From Gordonia sp. (in: high G+C Gram-positive bacteria) (GTDB lineage Bacteria; Actinomycetota; Actinomycetes; Mycobacteriales; Mycobacteriaceae), in NCBI GenBank assembly GCA_030152405.1, contig JASLJL010000305.1, positions 1 through 8,749 on the forward strand: a stretch of 8,749 nt of DNA, given 5' to 3'. The notes under the pieces are model-generated. The model worked only from the letters and a program-made list of their open reading frames with translations, ran no database searches and was not told where the DNA came from. Position 1 is the first letter of the stretch. Each line of letters opens with the position of its first letter. Below are positions 1 through 7,086 of the stretch, in pieces. The position numbers and the translations under genes were made by a program.

Positions 1-3000
1 AGCGGGTGAGCCCCGGATATCGCCTGGATCTCGGCGACGACGCGTTCGACGTCGTGGACCTCGAACGATTCGCTCACGCCGCTCAGGACGCACGCCGCGA
101 CCACAGGTGGGACGACGCGCTGGGCTTGTCGTCGAAGGCCCTCGAGCTGTGGCGCGGCGGCCTGCTCGCCGAGTTCGGGGATCTCGAGTGGGTCGCCGTC
201 CCGGCGGCGGCGCTCACCGAGACGTGGCTCGGAGTCGCCGAGATCCATGTGACGGCGCTGCTCGCGAAAGGCGAGATCACCGCGGCATTGGGTGAGATAG
301 CGACCCTCCGCTCGGCGGACGGTCTTCGGGAGCGGGGCGTCTGGCTGCACATGATCGCCCTCTACCGTGCCGGTCGGGCCGCCGAGTCCCTTGCCGTGTT
401 CGCCGCTCACACGCGGGCGATAGGGGACGAGCTCGGGCTCGACCCGGGGATCGAGTTGAGCGAGCTGCAAGGCGCGATTCTGCGTCACGACCCGGAGATC
501 GCGGCCTGGCCGCGGCCGCCGCACTGGCCCGGCGCCGAGGAGACCAGGGAGCCTGCCGTCGACGAGACGGCGTCGACCGCGACGTCAGACGAGACTCGTC
601 GTGCGGCACCGGCGCCACTGGTCGGACGGGCCGTGCTCATTCAGCGGATCGTCGGACTCTACGCCGCCGACCGAATCGGAACCCGGTGGCTGGCGCTCGT
701 CGGGCCCGCGGGCATCGGCAAGACTCGCCTCGCACAAGAGGCCGCGCGTCTCGCCGAGGAGCACGGGGAGACCGCACTCTGGGTCCGGTGCCCGGACGCG
801 GAGGGCATCCCGGCATGGTGGCCGCTGCGCCAGCTGTGCCGTTCCCTCGGCGCCGACCCGGACGACGTCCTCTCCATCCCGGCCGGGGTGGACGCCGACA
901 CCGCCCGGTTCGCCGTCTACGAACGGGTGCAGGCGTTACTGGAGGCGGCGGCGCCGCTCACCGTCGTCGTCGACGACGTGCAGTGGGCCGACGCCATGAC
1001 GGCGGGCCTGCTCGGCTATCTGGCGTCGGTCATGACGCAGACCCGGCTCACCGTGCTACTCACGGTTCGTGAGGAAGAGGCCTGCGCCGCGACCCTGCGC
1101 CTTCGCGAAGCACTGGTGCGCGCAGGTGGCGATGTCCTCGGGGTGTCGGGCCTGACCGAGAACGAGGTCGCCGATCTGGTGCGGGCCGTCGCCGACGACC
1201 TCACGCCGACCGACGCCGCCGAGATCGCGGTGCGCACGGGCGGAAATCCGCTGTTCGTCACCGAGTACGCTCGCCTCCCCGCGAGCGAACGCGCCGAGAT
1301 GATGCCCGAAGCCGTTCGGTCGGTCCTCGGCAGACGGCTCGACACGCTCGACCCGCCGGTTCGAGAGGTGATCGGGTACGCGTCGCTGCTCGGCGAGGAC
1401 ATCGACGTCCCGTTCCTGGCCAGAGTCATGGACCGGTCGACCGCCGATGTGGCGGACTGCCTCGACGAAGCGGCCGACGAACGGATCGTCGTCTGGGCGT
1501 CGTCGGGTGGGCAGCCGGAGTTCGCGCACGGCCTGCTGAGAGAACAGGCCGCTGCGTCGCTGGCGCCGTTGCGCCGCTGTCGCATGCATCAGCGGATCGC
1601 CGATGTGCTCGGTGACGTCGACGGAGTCGGAGCCGCCGAGGCCAGGGCCGGGCATCTGCTGGAGGCGTTGCCGGTGGCCGACGTCGACGCCGTGGTGCGA
1701 GCGTGTCGCGCGGCGGCCGAACAGGCGTCGGCGCGATGGGATTCCGAGAGCGCCGCCCATTGGTACGAACGCGCCCTCACCACGTACGAGTCGACCGTGG
1801 GCGGCGACGCCGATGTCGGGGTGCGCGACGGGCTCCTGGTGGCGATGCTGCGGGCGAACGCGCGCGCCGGGCGCGCCCAGCACGTGCTCGACACCGTGTG
1901 CAGCCGGTTGTCCCACGCTGTCGCCGACGGGTCCGGCGACACCGCGGGCCGCGTCGCTCGAACACTGCTGCGGGCCGGCGGCGGATGGCCGTGGATGTCG
2001 CCCGCCGAGGAACCCGGCGAGCTGCACGCCGTTCTCGAACAGGCCGCCGTGACGTTCGAGGGTCGACCCGACGCACTCGTCGGCATTCTCGGAGCGCTCG
2101 CGATCGGCCACTGTTACCACCGCGACGCAGAGGTTCCCGCTGGGCTGCTGCGACGAGCCGACGAGGCGGCCGCCGCAGTCGGGGATCCCGATGCGTTCGC
2201 CGACGCGGCGCTGGCCCGGCTCATCACCTACTCGGGCGTCGCGTCGCACGCGACCGAGCAGGTGGCGCTCGCGCGCCGCATCGCCGAACTGCCGCACACC
2301 GACGCCGACGTCGACGCGGTGATCACCGATTCGGTCATCACGATGGCGGCGTTCACCCTCGGGGACCTCGAATCGACGGTGTCGCACATGAGCCGGGCGA
2401 TCGTGGGCAGTGAGCGCATGCGGCTGCCGGTGCTTCGCGCTCAGCTGAGGTGGATGGAGATGGCGCTGGCGGTGTGGCACGCCGACTTCGACCTGGCGCG
2501 CGAGCACTTTCGCGTCGCGATGACGGTGCACAGGCAGACGGAGCTGTACGTCGCCGGGTCGGGCATGTTGGCGTTGATGGCGCTCGCCGGGCAGCAGGGC
2601 GTGGGCGAACTCGTGGACGAAGTCCTCGGCACCGACGAGAGCGGCCGGATGGACTGGGCGGCGGCCACGGTTGCGGCGTCGCCCGACAATCAGGTGGCCC
2701 GTCTCATGGCGGCGGGTGTCGCGACAGTGGCGTGGGCACAGGGCGACGAGGACACGGTCCGCGAGATGATCGAGATCTGGTCGAACGACGACCATCCGAT
2801 GTTCTGGACGTCGCTCGCGCAGGCGACGGTGCTCGCCGACCTGGTCGCCGAACTCGGCCTCGTCGACCATGCGGCGGGCTTCCTCGAGTACCTCGCACCG
2901 TTCGCCGGGTGCATCGCCACGGTGGGCCAGGTCGGCTGCGTCGGCCCGGTGGACCTGGCGTTGGCACGTCTGCACTACCTGATCGACGACGCGGTGGCGG

Positions 3001-3200
3001 GCGATGCGGCGCTCGACCGTGCTCGCGACGTGTGCACGTCTGCCCCCAGCCCGTCCGGGCTGCTCAGATGCCGCCTGGTCGAGGCGTCGAGGATGCCGGA
3101 GGGACCCGCGCGCGACGCCGCACTCGCCGCCGTCGTCGAGGATGCTCGCGACCTCGGACTGCCGCGCGTCGAGGCGAGCGCCCGCGCGATGCGCGGGTGA
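1..3200 (+). CDS. AfsR/SARP-family transcriptional regulator with BTAD and ATPase domains (5' partial)
   Basis: This is a large cytoplasmic regulator that probably senses an unknown ligand and activates nearby genes. Residues are numbered from the GTG at 6. Residues 4-165 match a bacterial transcriptional activator (BTAD) domain, opening with GYRLDL and ending near DELGLDPGIELSELQ. An acidic, Ala/Pro-rich linker spans about 166-205. A P-loop ATPase (AAA_16/NB-ARC type) follows, with Walker A GPAGIGKT at 233-240, Walker B LTVVVDDVQWAD at 318-329, and TGGNPLFVTE at 411-420. From about 540 to 1064 the chain is Ala-rich and helical, TPR-like, with no LuxR-type C-terminal helix-turn-helix. GYRLDL normally follows a winged-helix DNA-binding domain of roughly 90 residues. 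The frame is open to the window edge, so the GTG at 6 is probably internal and the true start lies upstream. It contains the only in-frame TTA codon I found (936-938). The family assignment is firm; the regulated pathway is unknown. Confidence 0.9.
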   Translation, partial: RVSPGYRLDLGDDAFDVVDLERFAHAAQDARRDHRWDDALGLSSKALELWRGGLLAEFGDLEWVAVPAAALTETWLGVAEIHVTALLAKGEITAALGEIATLRSADGLRERGVWLHMIALYRAGRAAESLAVFAAHTRAIGDELGLDPGIELSELQGAILRHDPEIAAWPRPPHWPGAEETREPAVDETASTATSDETRRAAPAPLVGRAVLIQRIVGLYAADRIGTRWLALVGPAGIGKTRLAQEAARLAEEHGETALWVRCPDAEGIPAWWPLRQLCRSLGADPDDVLSIPAGVDADTARFAVYERVQALLEAAAPLTVVVDDVQWADAMTAGLLGYLASVMTQTRLTVLLTVREEEACAATLRLREALVRAGGDVLGVSGLTENEVADLVRAVADDLTPTDAAEIAVRTGGNPLFVTEYARLPASERAEMMPEAVRSVLGRRLDTLDPPVREVIGYASLLGEDIDVPFLARVMDRSTADVADCLDEAADERIVVWASSGGQPEFAHGLLREQAAASLAPLRRCRMHQRIADVLGDVDGVGAAEARAGHLLEALPVADVDAVVRACRAAAEQASARWDSESAAHWYERALTTYESTVGGDADVGVRDGLLVAMLRANARAGRAQHVLDTVCSRLSHAVADGSGDTAGRVARTLLRAGGGWPWMSPAEEPGELHAVLEQAAVTFEGRPDALVGILGALAIGHCYHRDAEVPAGLLRRADEAAAAVGDPDAFADAALARLITYSGVASHATEQVALARRIAELPHTDADVDAVITDSVITMAAFTLGDLESTVSHMSRAIVGSERMRLPVLRAQLRWMEMALAVWHADFDLAREHFRVAMTVHRQTELYVAGSGMLALMALAGQQGVGELVDEVLGTDESGRMDWAAATVAASPDNQVARLMAAGVATVAWAQGDEDTVREMIEIWSNDDHPMFWTSLAQATVLADLVAELGLVDHAAGFLEYLAPFAGCIATVGQVGCVGPVDLALARLHYLIDDAVAGDAALDRARDVCTSAPSPSGLLRCRLVEASRMPEGPARDAALAAVVEDARDLGLPRVEASARAMRG
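3179..3199 (+). terminator. GC-rich hairpin over the regulator stop codon, possible terminator
   Basis: A perfect 7-bp inverted repeat, CCCGCGC (3181-3187) and GCGCGGG (3191-3197), is separated by the 3-base loop GAT. A G-T wobble and a C-G pair extend it to 9 pairs (3179-3199). It ends inside the TGA stop codon. No T-tract follows, so it is not a classical intrinsic terminator, although U-poor hairpins are proposed as terminators in actinobacteria. It may attenuate read-through into the oxidoreductase, or be a by-product of GC-rich coding sequence. Confidence 0.35.
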
Positions 3201-3209
3201 CCCGACCGG

Positions 3210-3238
3210 TCCAAGCACTCTCCAAGAGTCCGGCAAGC
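3210..3238 (+). promoter_or_regulatory. Three heptamer direct repeats at 11-bp phase, candidate SARP operator
   Basis: Three heptamers, TCCAAGC (3210-3216), TCCAAGA (3221-3227) and GGCAAGC (3232-3238), each contain CAAG and sit exactly 11 bp apart with 4-bp spacers. SARP-type activators are known to bind heptameric direct repeats at 11- or 22-bp intervals just upstream of the -10 region. The nearest weak -10 candidate is CACGCT (3248-3253), about 9 bases past the last heptamer. The spacer 3201-3303 contains no TA dinucleotide, so there is no canonical TANNNT box, which fits a promoter that needs an activator. The middle of the array also holds a small dyad, ACTCT-CCA-AGAGT (3217-3229). That this is the regulator's own operator is inference. 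Confidence 0.4.
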
Positions 3239-3290
3239 GGTGGCCGACACGCTGTCCTCACCGCACCGGCGACGTGCCGCTGCCGACCTC

Positions 3291-3296
3291 GAGGAG
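3291..3296 (+). promoter_or_regulatory. Ribosome binding site that fixes the oxidoreductase start
   Basis: GAGGAG lies 7 bases before the GTG at 3304. It is the strongest Shine-Dalgarno match in the spacer. It supports 3304 as the start over any of the longer in-frame starts that would run back inside the regulator gene. Confidence 0.7.
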
Positions 3297-3303
3297 CCCA
3301 CCC

Positions 3304-4698
3304 GTGACCACCGAATCGCCGACCACCGAATCAGCCCGTCGCGTCGACCGCGCCGACATCGCAGCTCTGCGGTCGTCGGTCAGCGGCGAGGTCCACCGCC
3401 CGACCGATGCCGGCTACGAGACCATCGCCTTCAACGTCGCCGTGTCCAGGCGCCCGTGGGCGGTGATCGACGTTCTCGACGCCGCCGACGTCGCCGCCGT
3501 GATGGCGTTCGCGTCCGCGAACGGGATGACGGTCGCCGTGCACACCACCGGACACGGCGCCACCGAGATCGACGGCGACACCCTGCTCGTCCGCACCCGA
3601 CTCCTCAACGGGCTGCACGTCGACGCGGTCTCCCGGACGGCGCGCGTCGGCGCCGGCCTGCGCTGGCAGGCGGTGATCGATGCGGCTGCGCCTCTCGGTC
3701 TGGCGCCGGTCTGCGGTTCGGCTCCCGGTGTCGGCGTCGTCGGACTCCTCACCGGCGCGGGGATCGGACCGATGGTCCGGGCTCTCGGAAGTTCGGCGGA
3801 TCACGTGCGCGAGTTCACCGTCGTGACCGGCGACGGCCGTGTCCACCGAGCGGCCCCGGACGAAAATCCCGAGCTGTTCTGGGGGCTTCGCGGTGGCAAG
3901 GGAACCCTCGGGGTGGTGGTCGAGACGGTGATCGATCTGCTCCCGCTGCGGGGCTTCTACGGCGGCGCCCTGTACTTCGGCGGCGACGACGCCGCTGCCG
4001 TGTTGCATGCGTGGCGCGTATGGACGCAGACTCTGCCCGGCGACGTCGACACGTCTGTCGCGCTCCTGCGGCTGCCCGAGATGCCCGGCGTCCCGCCGAT
4101 GCTCGCAGGTCGACTGACCGTCGCCGTGCGGTTCGCAAGCCTCGCCGATCCCGACACCGCAGCGGGCGTCCTCGCACCGATGCGGGCGATCGCGCAGCCG
4201 ATCCTGGACGCCGTCGCACCGATGCCCTACGCGGCGATCGGTGCGATCCACGCTGACCCGACCGATCCGGTGCCGGTGTGCGAGGACTCGGTTCTGCTGC
4301 GTGAGGTGACCGCCGACACCGTCGTCGCACTGCTCGACGAGGCCGGGCCGACGGCGCCGAGTCCACTGCTGATGATTGAGATCCGCCTGCTCGGCGGTGC
4401 GTTGGCCCGCGCCGACGCCGCGCACAGCGCACTCAGTCACCGCGACGCCGGAGCCAACGTACAGGTGGTCGGAGTGCTCGCACCGCCGATCGCCGACGCT
4501 GTTCCGAAGGCAGTGTCGTCCCTGATCTCCGCGCTGGCGCCGTTCAGCGACGGTGCACGGCTGCCGAACTTCACCGCGTCCTCCGATCCGGAGGTGATCG
4601 CTCGGTGCTACGACGACGACACCCGCGCCTGGCTGGCGGCCCTGGCATGCCGGCACGACCCGTCGGGCGTGCTGGCGGTCGGACAGGTGGTCCGCTGA
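3304..4698 (+). CDS. FAD-binding oxidoreductase, PCMH/berberine-bridge-enzyme-like
   Basis: This is a predicted 464-residue flavoprotein oxidoreductase, probably cytoplasmic because no signal peptide or membrane segment is seen. The substrate is unknown. The FAD_binding_4 (PCMH) domain covers about residues 45-215: RPWAVIDVLDAADVAAVMAF, then VAVHTTGHGATE with His84, then GSAPGVGVVGLLTGAGIG (138-155), and GLRGGKGTLGVVV (194-206). The last residues, HDPSGVLAVGQVVR, resemble the usual C-terminal end of berberine-bridge-like enzymes. His84 aligns with the histidine that carries 8-alpha-linked FAD in this family. The cysteine that makes the second FAD bond in plant BBE (CPTVGVGG) appears replaced by Ala140. 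GTG at 3304 was chosen because of the GAGGAG seven bases upstream and because the flavin domain begins soon after. The N-terminus carries a small duplicated TTES motif. It lies 103 bp after the SARP-type regulator, which suggests that regulator may control it. The family call is sure; the reaction is not. Confidence 0.88.
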   Translation: MTTESPTTESARRVDRADIAALRSSVSGEVHRPTDAGYETIAFNVAVSRRPWAVIDVLDAADVAAVMAFASANGMTVAVHTTGHGATEIDGDTLLVRTRLLNGLHVDAVSRTARVGAGLRWQAVIDAAAPLGLAPVCGSAPGVGVVGLLTGAGIGPMVRALGSSADHVREFTVVTGDGRVHRAAPDENPELFWGLRGGKGTLGVVVETVIDLLPLRGFYGGALYFGGDDAAAVLHAWRVWTQTLPGDVDTSVALLRLPEMPGVPPMLAGRLTVAVRFASLADPDTAAGVLAPMRAIAQPILDAVAPMPYAAIGAIHADPTDPVPVCEDSVLLREVTADTVVALLDEAGPTAPSPLLMIEIRLLGGALARADAAHSALSHRDAGANVQVVGVLAPPIADAVPKAVSSLISALAPFSDGARLPNFTASSDPEVIARCYDDDTRAWLAALACRHDPSGVLAVGQVVR

Positions 4699-4723
4699 CC
4701 GAGGACTGCGAGATGATGATTTC

Positions 4724-4750
4724 TTGCCGTCTGCTCGACGCGGCTATCGT
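4724..4750 (+). promoter_or_regulatory. Candidate promoter of the desulfurase-mnmA operon
   Basis: TATCGT (4745-4750) fits the actinobacterial -10 pattern TANNNT. TTGCCG (4724-4729) is a -35-like hexamer 15 bp upstream, slightly short spacing. Nine bases separate the -10 box from the ATG at 4760, so the transcript would have almost no 5' leader. A G-rich GGTGGGG (4751-4757) sits just before the ATG and may serve as a weak ribosome binding site if initiation is further upstream. The stretch 4699-4723 shows no strong terminator for the upstream gene. Confidence 0.45.
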
Positions 4751-4759
4751 GGTGGGGTC

Positions 4760-5983
4760 ATGCCCACGCCCCAGGTTCCTGCTTACCTCGACAACGCAGC
4801 GTCCACCGCCCTCGTGCCGGCGGCCCGTGCGGCGATGGAGTCCGCGTGGACCCGGCCGGGCAACTCGTCCTCCCTGCACGGCTCCGGGCGACGCTCGCGC
4901 CGGATCCTCGAAGAGGCACGCGAATCGATCGCCCATGATCTGGGCGCCCGGCCCTCCGAGGTGATCTTCACCAGCGGCGGCACCGAATCGGACAACCTCG
5001 CGCTGAAGGGCGTGTACGCCGCTCGACGTCGTGCCGACGACCGCAGGCGCATTGTGGTGGTGTCCGCAGTGGAGCACCACGCGATCCTCGATCCCGCGCA
5101 GTGGCTCGCCGACGAGGCGGGCGCCGAACTCGTGGTCCTGCCGGTCGACGAGAACGGTGTGGTCGTCGTCGAAGCGCTGCGCGAGCTTCTCGAAACAGAC
5201 GCCGCGTCGGTGGCGGTGATCTCCGTCATGTGGGCCAACAACGAGGTCGGCACGGTGCAGCCGATAGCCGACATCGCGGCACTCGGCGCCGCGCACGGGG
5301 TACCCGTGCACTCGGATGCGATCGCCGTGGCCGGACATCTGCCGATCGACTTCGCGGAGAGCGGGCTGTCGGCGTTGAGTATCGCCGGCCACAAGTTCGG
5401 CGGGCCGCAGGGCATCGGCGCGCTGCTTCTGCGACGCGACGTCCCGTGCACGCCGCTGCTGCACGGCGGAGGCCACGAACGTGACGTGCGGTCCGGGACT
5501 CAGGACGTGCCCGCGGCGGCGGGCATGGCCGCGGCGCTGCGTTACTCGATCGAGAACCGCGAAGCCCACACCGCGCACGTCGTGGCACTGCGAGACCGGC
5601 TGCGTGACGTGCTGACCGACGTCGGGGGAGTCCGGGTGAACGGAGCCGTCGGGAATCCCGACGCCGCACCGGCATTGCCCGGCATCGTCCACGTCTCATT
5701 CGACGACTGCGAGGGCGACTCGCTGCTGATGCTCCTCGACGCGAAGGGCGTCGAATGCTCCACCGGATCGGCGTGCACGGCCGGCGTGGCGGCGGCGAGC
5801 CACGTGCTTCTCGCAATGGGGCTCGACATGGCCACCGCACGCGGGTCGCTGCGCTTCTCGCTTGCCCACGACAACAACGACGACGATGTGAACGCCGTCG
5901 CCGAGGTGATCGGCGAGGCGGTCGATCGGGCACGAGCGGCGGGTCTGCTCAGCGTCCGATCGCGAACGGGAGGGAGACGCTGA
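4760..5983 (+). CDS. Cysteine desulfurase, NifS/IscS family (class V aminotransferase fold)
   Basis: This PLP-dependent cytoplasmic enzyme of 407 residues removes sulfur from L-cysteine to give alanine and an enzyme persulfide, used for tRNA thiolation and possibly Fe-S assembly. Visible landmarks are YLDNAAST (10-17), [11 protein letters not shown] (34-44), [14 protein letters not shown] (71-84), His106 in [16 protein letters not shown] (157-165), Asp186 in HSDAIA, PLP lysine Lys212 in [22 protein letters not shown], and catalytic Cys339 in [13 protein letters not shown] 4760 is chosen because YLDNAAST lies near the N-terminus in this family. A TTG at 4724 would add a poor 12-residue extension. 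It looks like the M. tuberculosis Rv3025c type. The position that is usually Gln in SDA-x-Q, which contacts the PLP ring oxygen, is Ala189 here. Its stop overlaps the next ATG by one base (TGATG), which implies translational coupling to mnmA. Whether it serves MnmA only or also Fe-S assembly is not shown. Confidence 0.93.
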   Translation: MPTPQVPAYLDNAASTALVPAARAAMESAWTRPGNSSSLHGSGRRSRRILEEARESIAHDLGARPSEVIFTSGGTESDNLALKGVYAARRRADDRRRIVVVSAVEHHAILDPAQWLADEAGAELVVLPVDENGVVVVEALRELLETDAASVAVISVMWANNEVGTVQPIADIAALGAAHGVPVHSDAIAVAGHLPIDFAESGLSALSIAGHKFGGPQGIGALLLRRDVPCTPLLHGGGHERDVRSGTQDVPAAAGMAAALRYSIENREAHTAHVVALRDRLRDVLTDVGGVRVNGAVGNPDAAPALPGIVHVSFDDCEGDSLLMLLDAKGVECSTGSACTAGVAAASHVLLAMGLDMATARGSLRFSLAHDNNDDDVNAVAEVIGEAVDRARAAGLLSVRSRTGGRR

Positions 5984-7086
5984 TGCGCGTACTCGCAGCG
6001 ATGAGCGGTGGAGTCGACTCGGCGGTCGCCGCAGCGCGGGCCGTCGAGGCCGGACATGACGTGGTGGGCGTCCACTTGGCGCTGTCGACCGCGCCCGGCG
6101 CCCTGCGCACCGGTTCACGCGGCTGCTGCTCGCGCGAGGACGCCGACGACGCGCGCCGCGCCGCCGACGTGCTCGGCATCCCGTTCTACGTCTGGGACTT
6201 CGCCGACCGCTTCAAAGAAGACGTGATCGACGAGTTCGTCGCGTCGTACGCGGCAGGCGAGACGCCCAACCCCTGCCTGTCGTGCAACGAGAAGATCAAG
6301 TTCTCCGCGCTCGCCGAACGCGCGGAGGCGCTCGGGTTCGACGCACTCGCGACCGGGCACTACGCCCGACTGGAGAACGGTGAGCTCCGACGCGCCGTCG
6401 ACGCGGACAAAGATCAGTCCTACGTCCTCGCGGTGCTCGATCACGCGCAGCTCACGCGGGCGATGTTCCCGATCGGCGACACTCCGAAGCCGCAGATCCG
6501 CGACGAGGCGGAACGGCGCGGGCTCTCGGTCGCGAACAAGCCGGACTCGCACGACATCTGCTTCATCCCGACCGGCGACACGCGCGCCTTCCTCGGCGCT
6601 CGGATCGGCGTCCGTCCCGGAGCCGTGATCGAGAAGTCGACCGGCGCGAAGCTGGCAGAGCACGACGGCGTCCACGGATTCACGATCGGCCAGCGCAAAG
6701 GCCTGGGCATCGCCGGGCCCGGCCCGGACGGCTCGCCGCGGTACGTCACCGGGATCGACCCGGAGTCGGGCACGGTGACCGTCGGATCGGCCGCCGATCT
6801 CGACGTCTCGTCGATCACCGGTGTCCGAGCGATCTGGACCAGTGGGGTCACCCCCGACGGCCCCGTCGAGTGCACCGTTCAGGTACGGGCGCACGGTGGA
6901 CTGTCGCCCGCGGTCGCGACGCCGATCGAGATCGACGGCGAGCCCGCCGTCCGGATCGACCTGCGATCGCCGCTGCGCGGTGTCGCCAGGGGACAGGCCG
7001 CAGTGCTGTACGCCTCCGACGACGTGAACGGGGATCTGGTGCTCGGGTGCAGCCGGATCGCCGACACCGTCGAGGCCGCCCGGTGA
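5983..7086 (+). CDS. mnmA: tRNA 2-thiouridine(34) synthase MnmA (TrmU)
   Basis: This 367-residue cytoplasmic enzyme adenylates U34 in the wobble position of tRNAs for Lys, Glu and Gln and replaces O2 with sulfur from a persulfide relay fed by a cysteine desulfurase. The PP-loop SGGVDS is at residues 8-13. The nucleophilic cysteine is Cys101 in [12 protein letters not shown], and the second catalytic cysteine is Cys193 in SHDICFIP. Other family landmarks are TGHYARL (124-130), [11 protein letters not shown] (142-152), [17 protein letters not shown] (232-248) and a C-terminal beta-barrel ending near VLGCSRI. The length is normal. ATG 5983 is chosen because the PP-loop begins eight residues later and a purine-rich GGGAGGGAG (5968-5976) lies just upstream. 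It overlaps the desulfurase stop by one base, and its own stop overlaps the next GTG by four (GTGA), so the three genes form an operon. Confidence 0.96.
   Translation: MRVLAAMSGGVDSAVAAARAVEAGHDVVGVHLALSTAPGALRTGSRGCCSREDADDARRAADVLGIPFYVWDFADRFKEDVIDEFVASYAAGETPNPCLSCNEKIKFSALAERAEALGFDALATGHYARLENGELRRAVDADKDQSYVLAVLDHAQLTRAMFPIGDTPKPQIRDEAERRGLSVANKPDSHDICFIPTGDTRAFLGARIGVRPGAVIEKSTGAKLAEHDGVHGFTIGQRKGLGIAGPGPDGSPRYVTGIDPESGTVTVGSAADLDVSSITGVRAIWTSGVTPDGPVECTVQVRAHGGLSPAVATPIEIDGEPAVRIDLRSPLRGVARGQAAVLYASDDVNGDLVLGCSRIADTVEAAR

Noticed and set aside
1056..3236. A 726-codon open frame on the minus strand opposite the regulator.
   Set aside because: It is a GC-rich shadow of the regulator gene. 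Its protein is Arg/His/Gly-rich with no recognisable domain, while the plus frame has clear BTAD and P-loop motifs.
3004..3303. A 100-codon N-terminal extension of the oxidoreductase reading frame into the regulator gene.
   Set aside because: The extension is Arg/Ser/Pro-rich shadow sequence. The GTG at 3304 has GAGGAG seven bases before it and the flavin domain starts soon after.
3306..3332. Twelve-base direct repeat GACCACCGAATC (3306-3317 and 3321-3332) as an operator.
   Set aside because: It lies inside the first codons of the oxidoreductase and encodes a duplicated TTES. It is more simply a coding slippage duplication in a disordered N-terminus.
3331..4656. A 441-codon minus-strand open frame opposite the oxidoreductase.
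   Set aside because: No domain is visible, and the composition is that of antisense high-GC DNA. The plus strand has an unmistakable FAD-binding domain.
4689..4700. Small stem GGTC-CGCT-GACC over the oxidoreductase stop codon as a terminator.
   Set aside because: A four-pair stem without a T-tract is too weak to call.
4724..4759. TTG at 4724 as an upstream start for the desulfurase.
   Set aside because: It overlaps the -35-like hexamer and has no ribosome binding site. The family normally starts a few residues before the YLDNAAST motif, which fits ATG 4760.
4571..5692. A 373-codon minus-strand open frame spanning the promoter and start of the desulfurase.
   Set aside because: It runs antisense to two well-supported genes and across a promoter, and has no family features.
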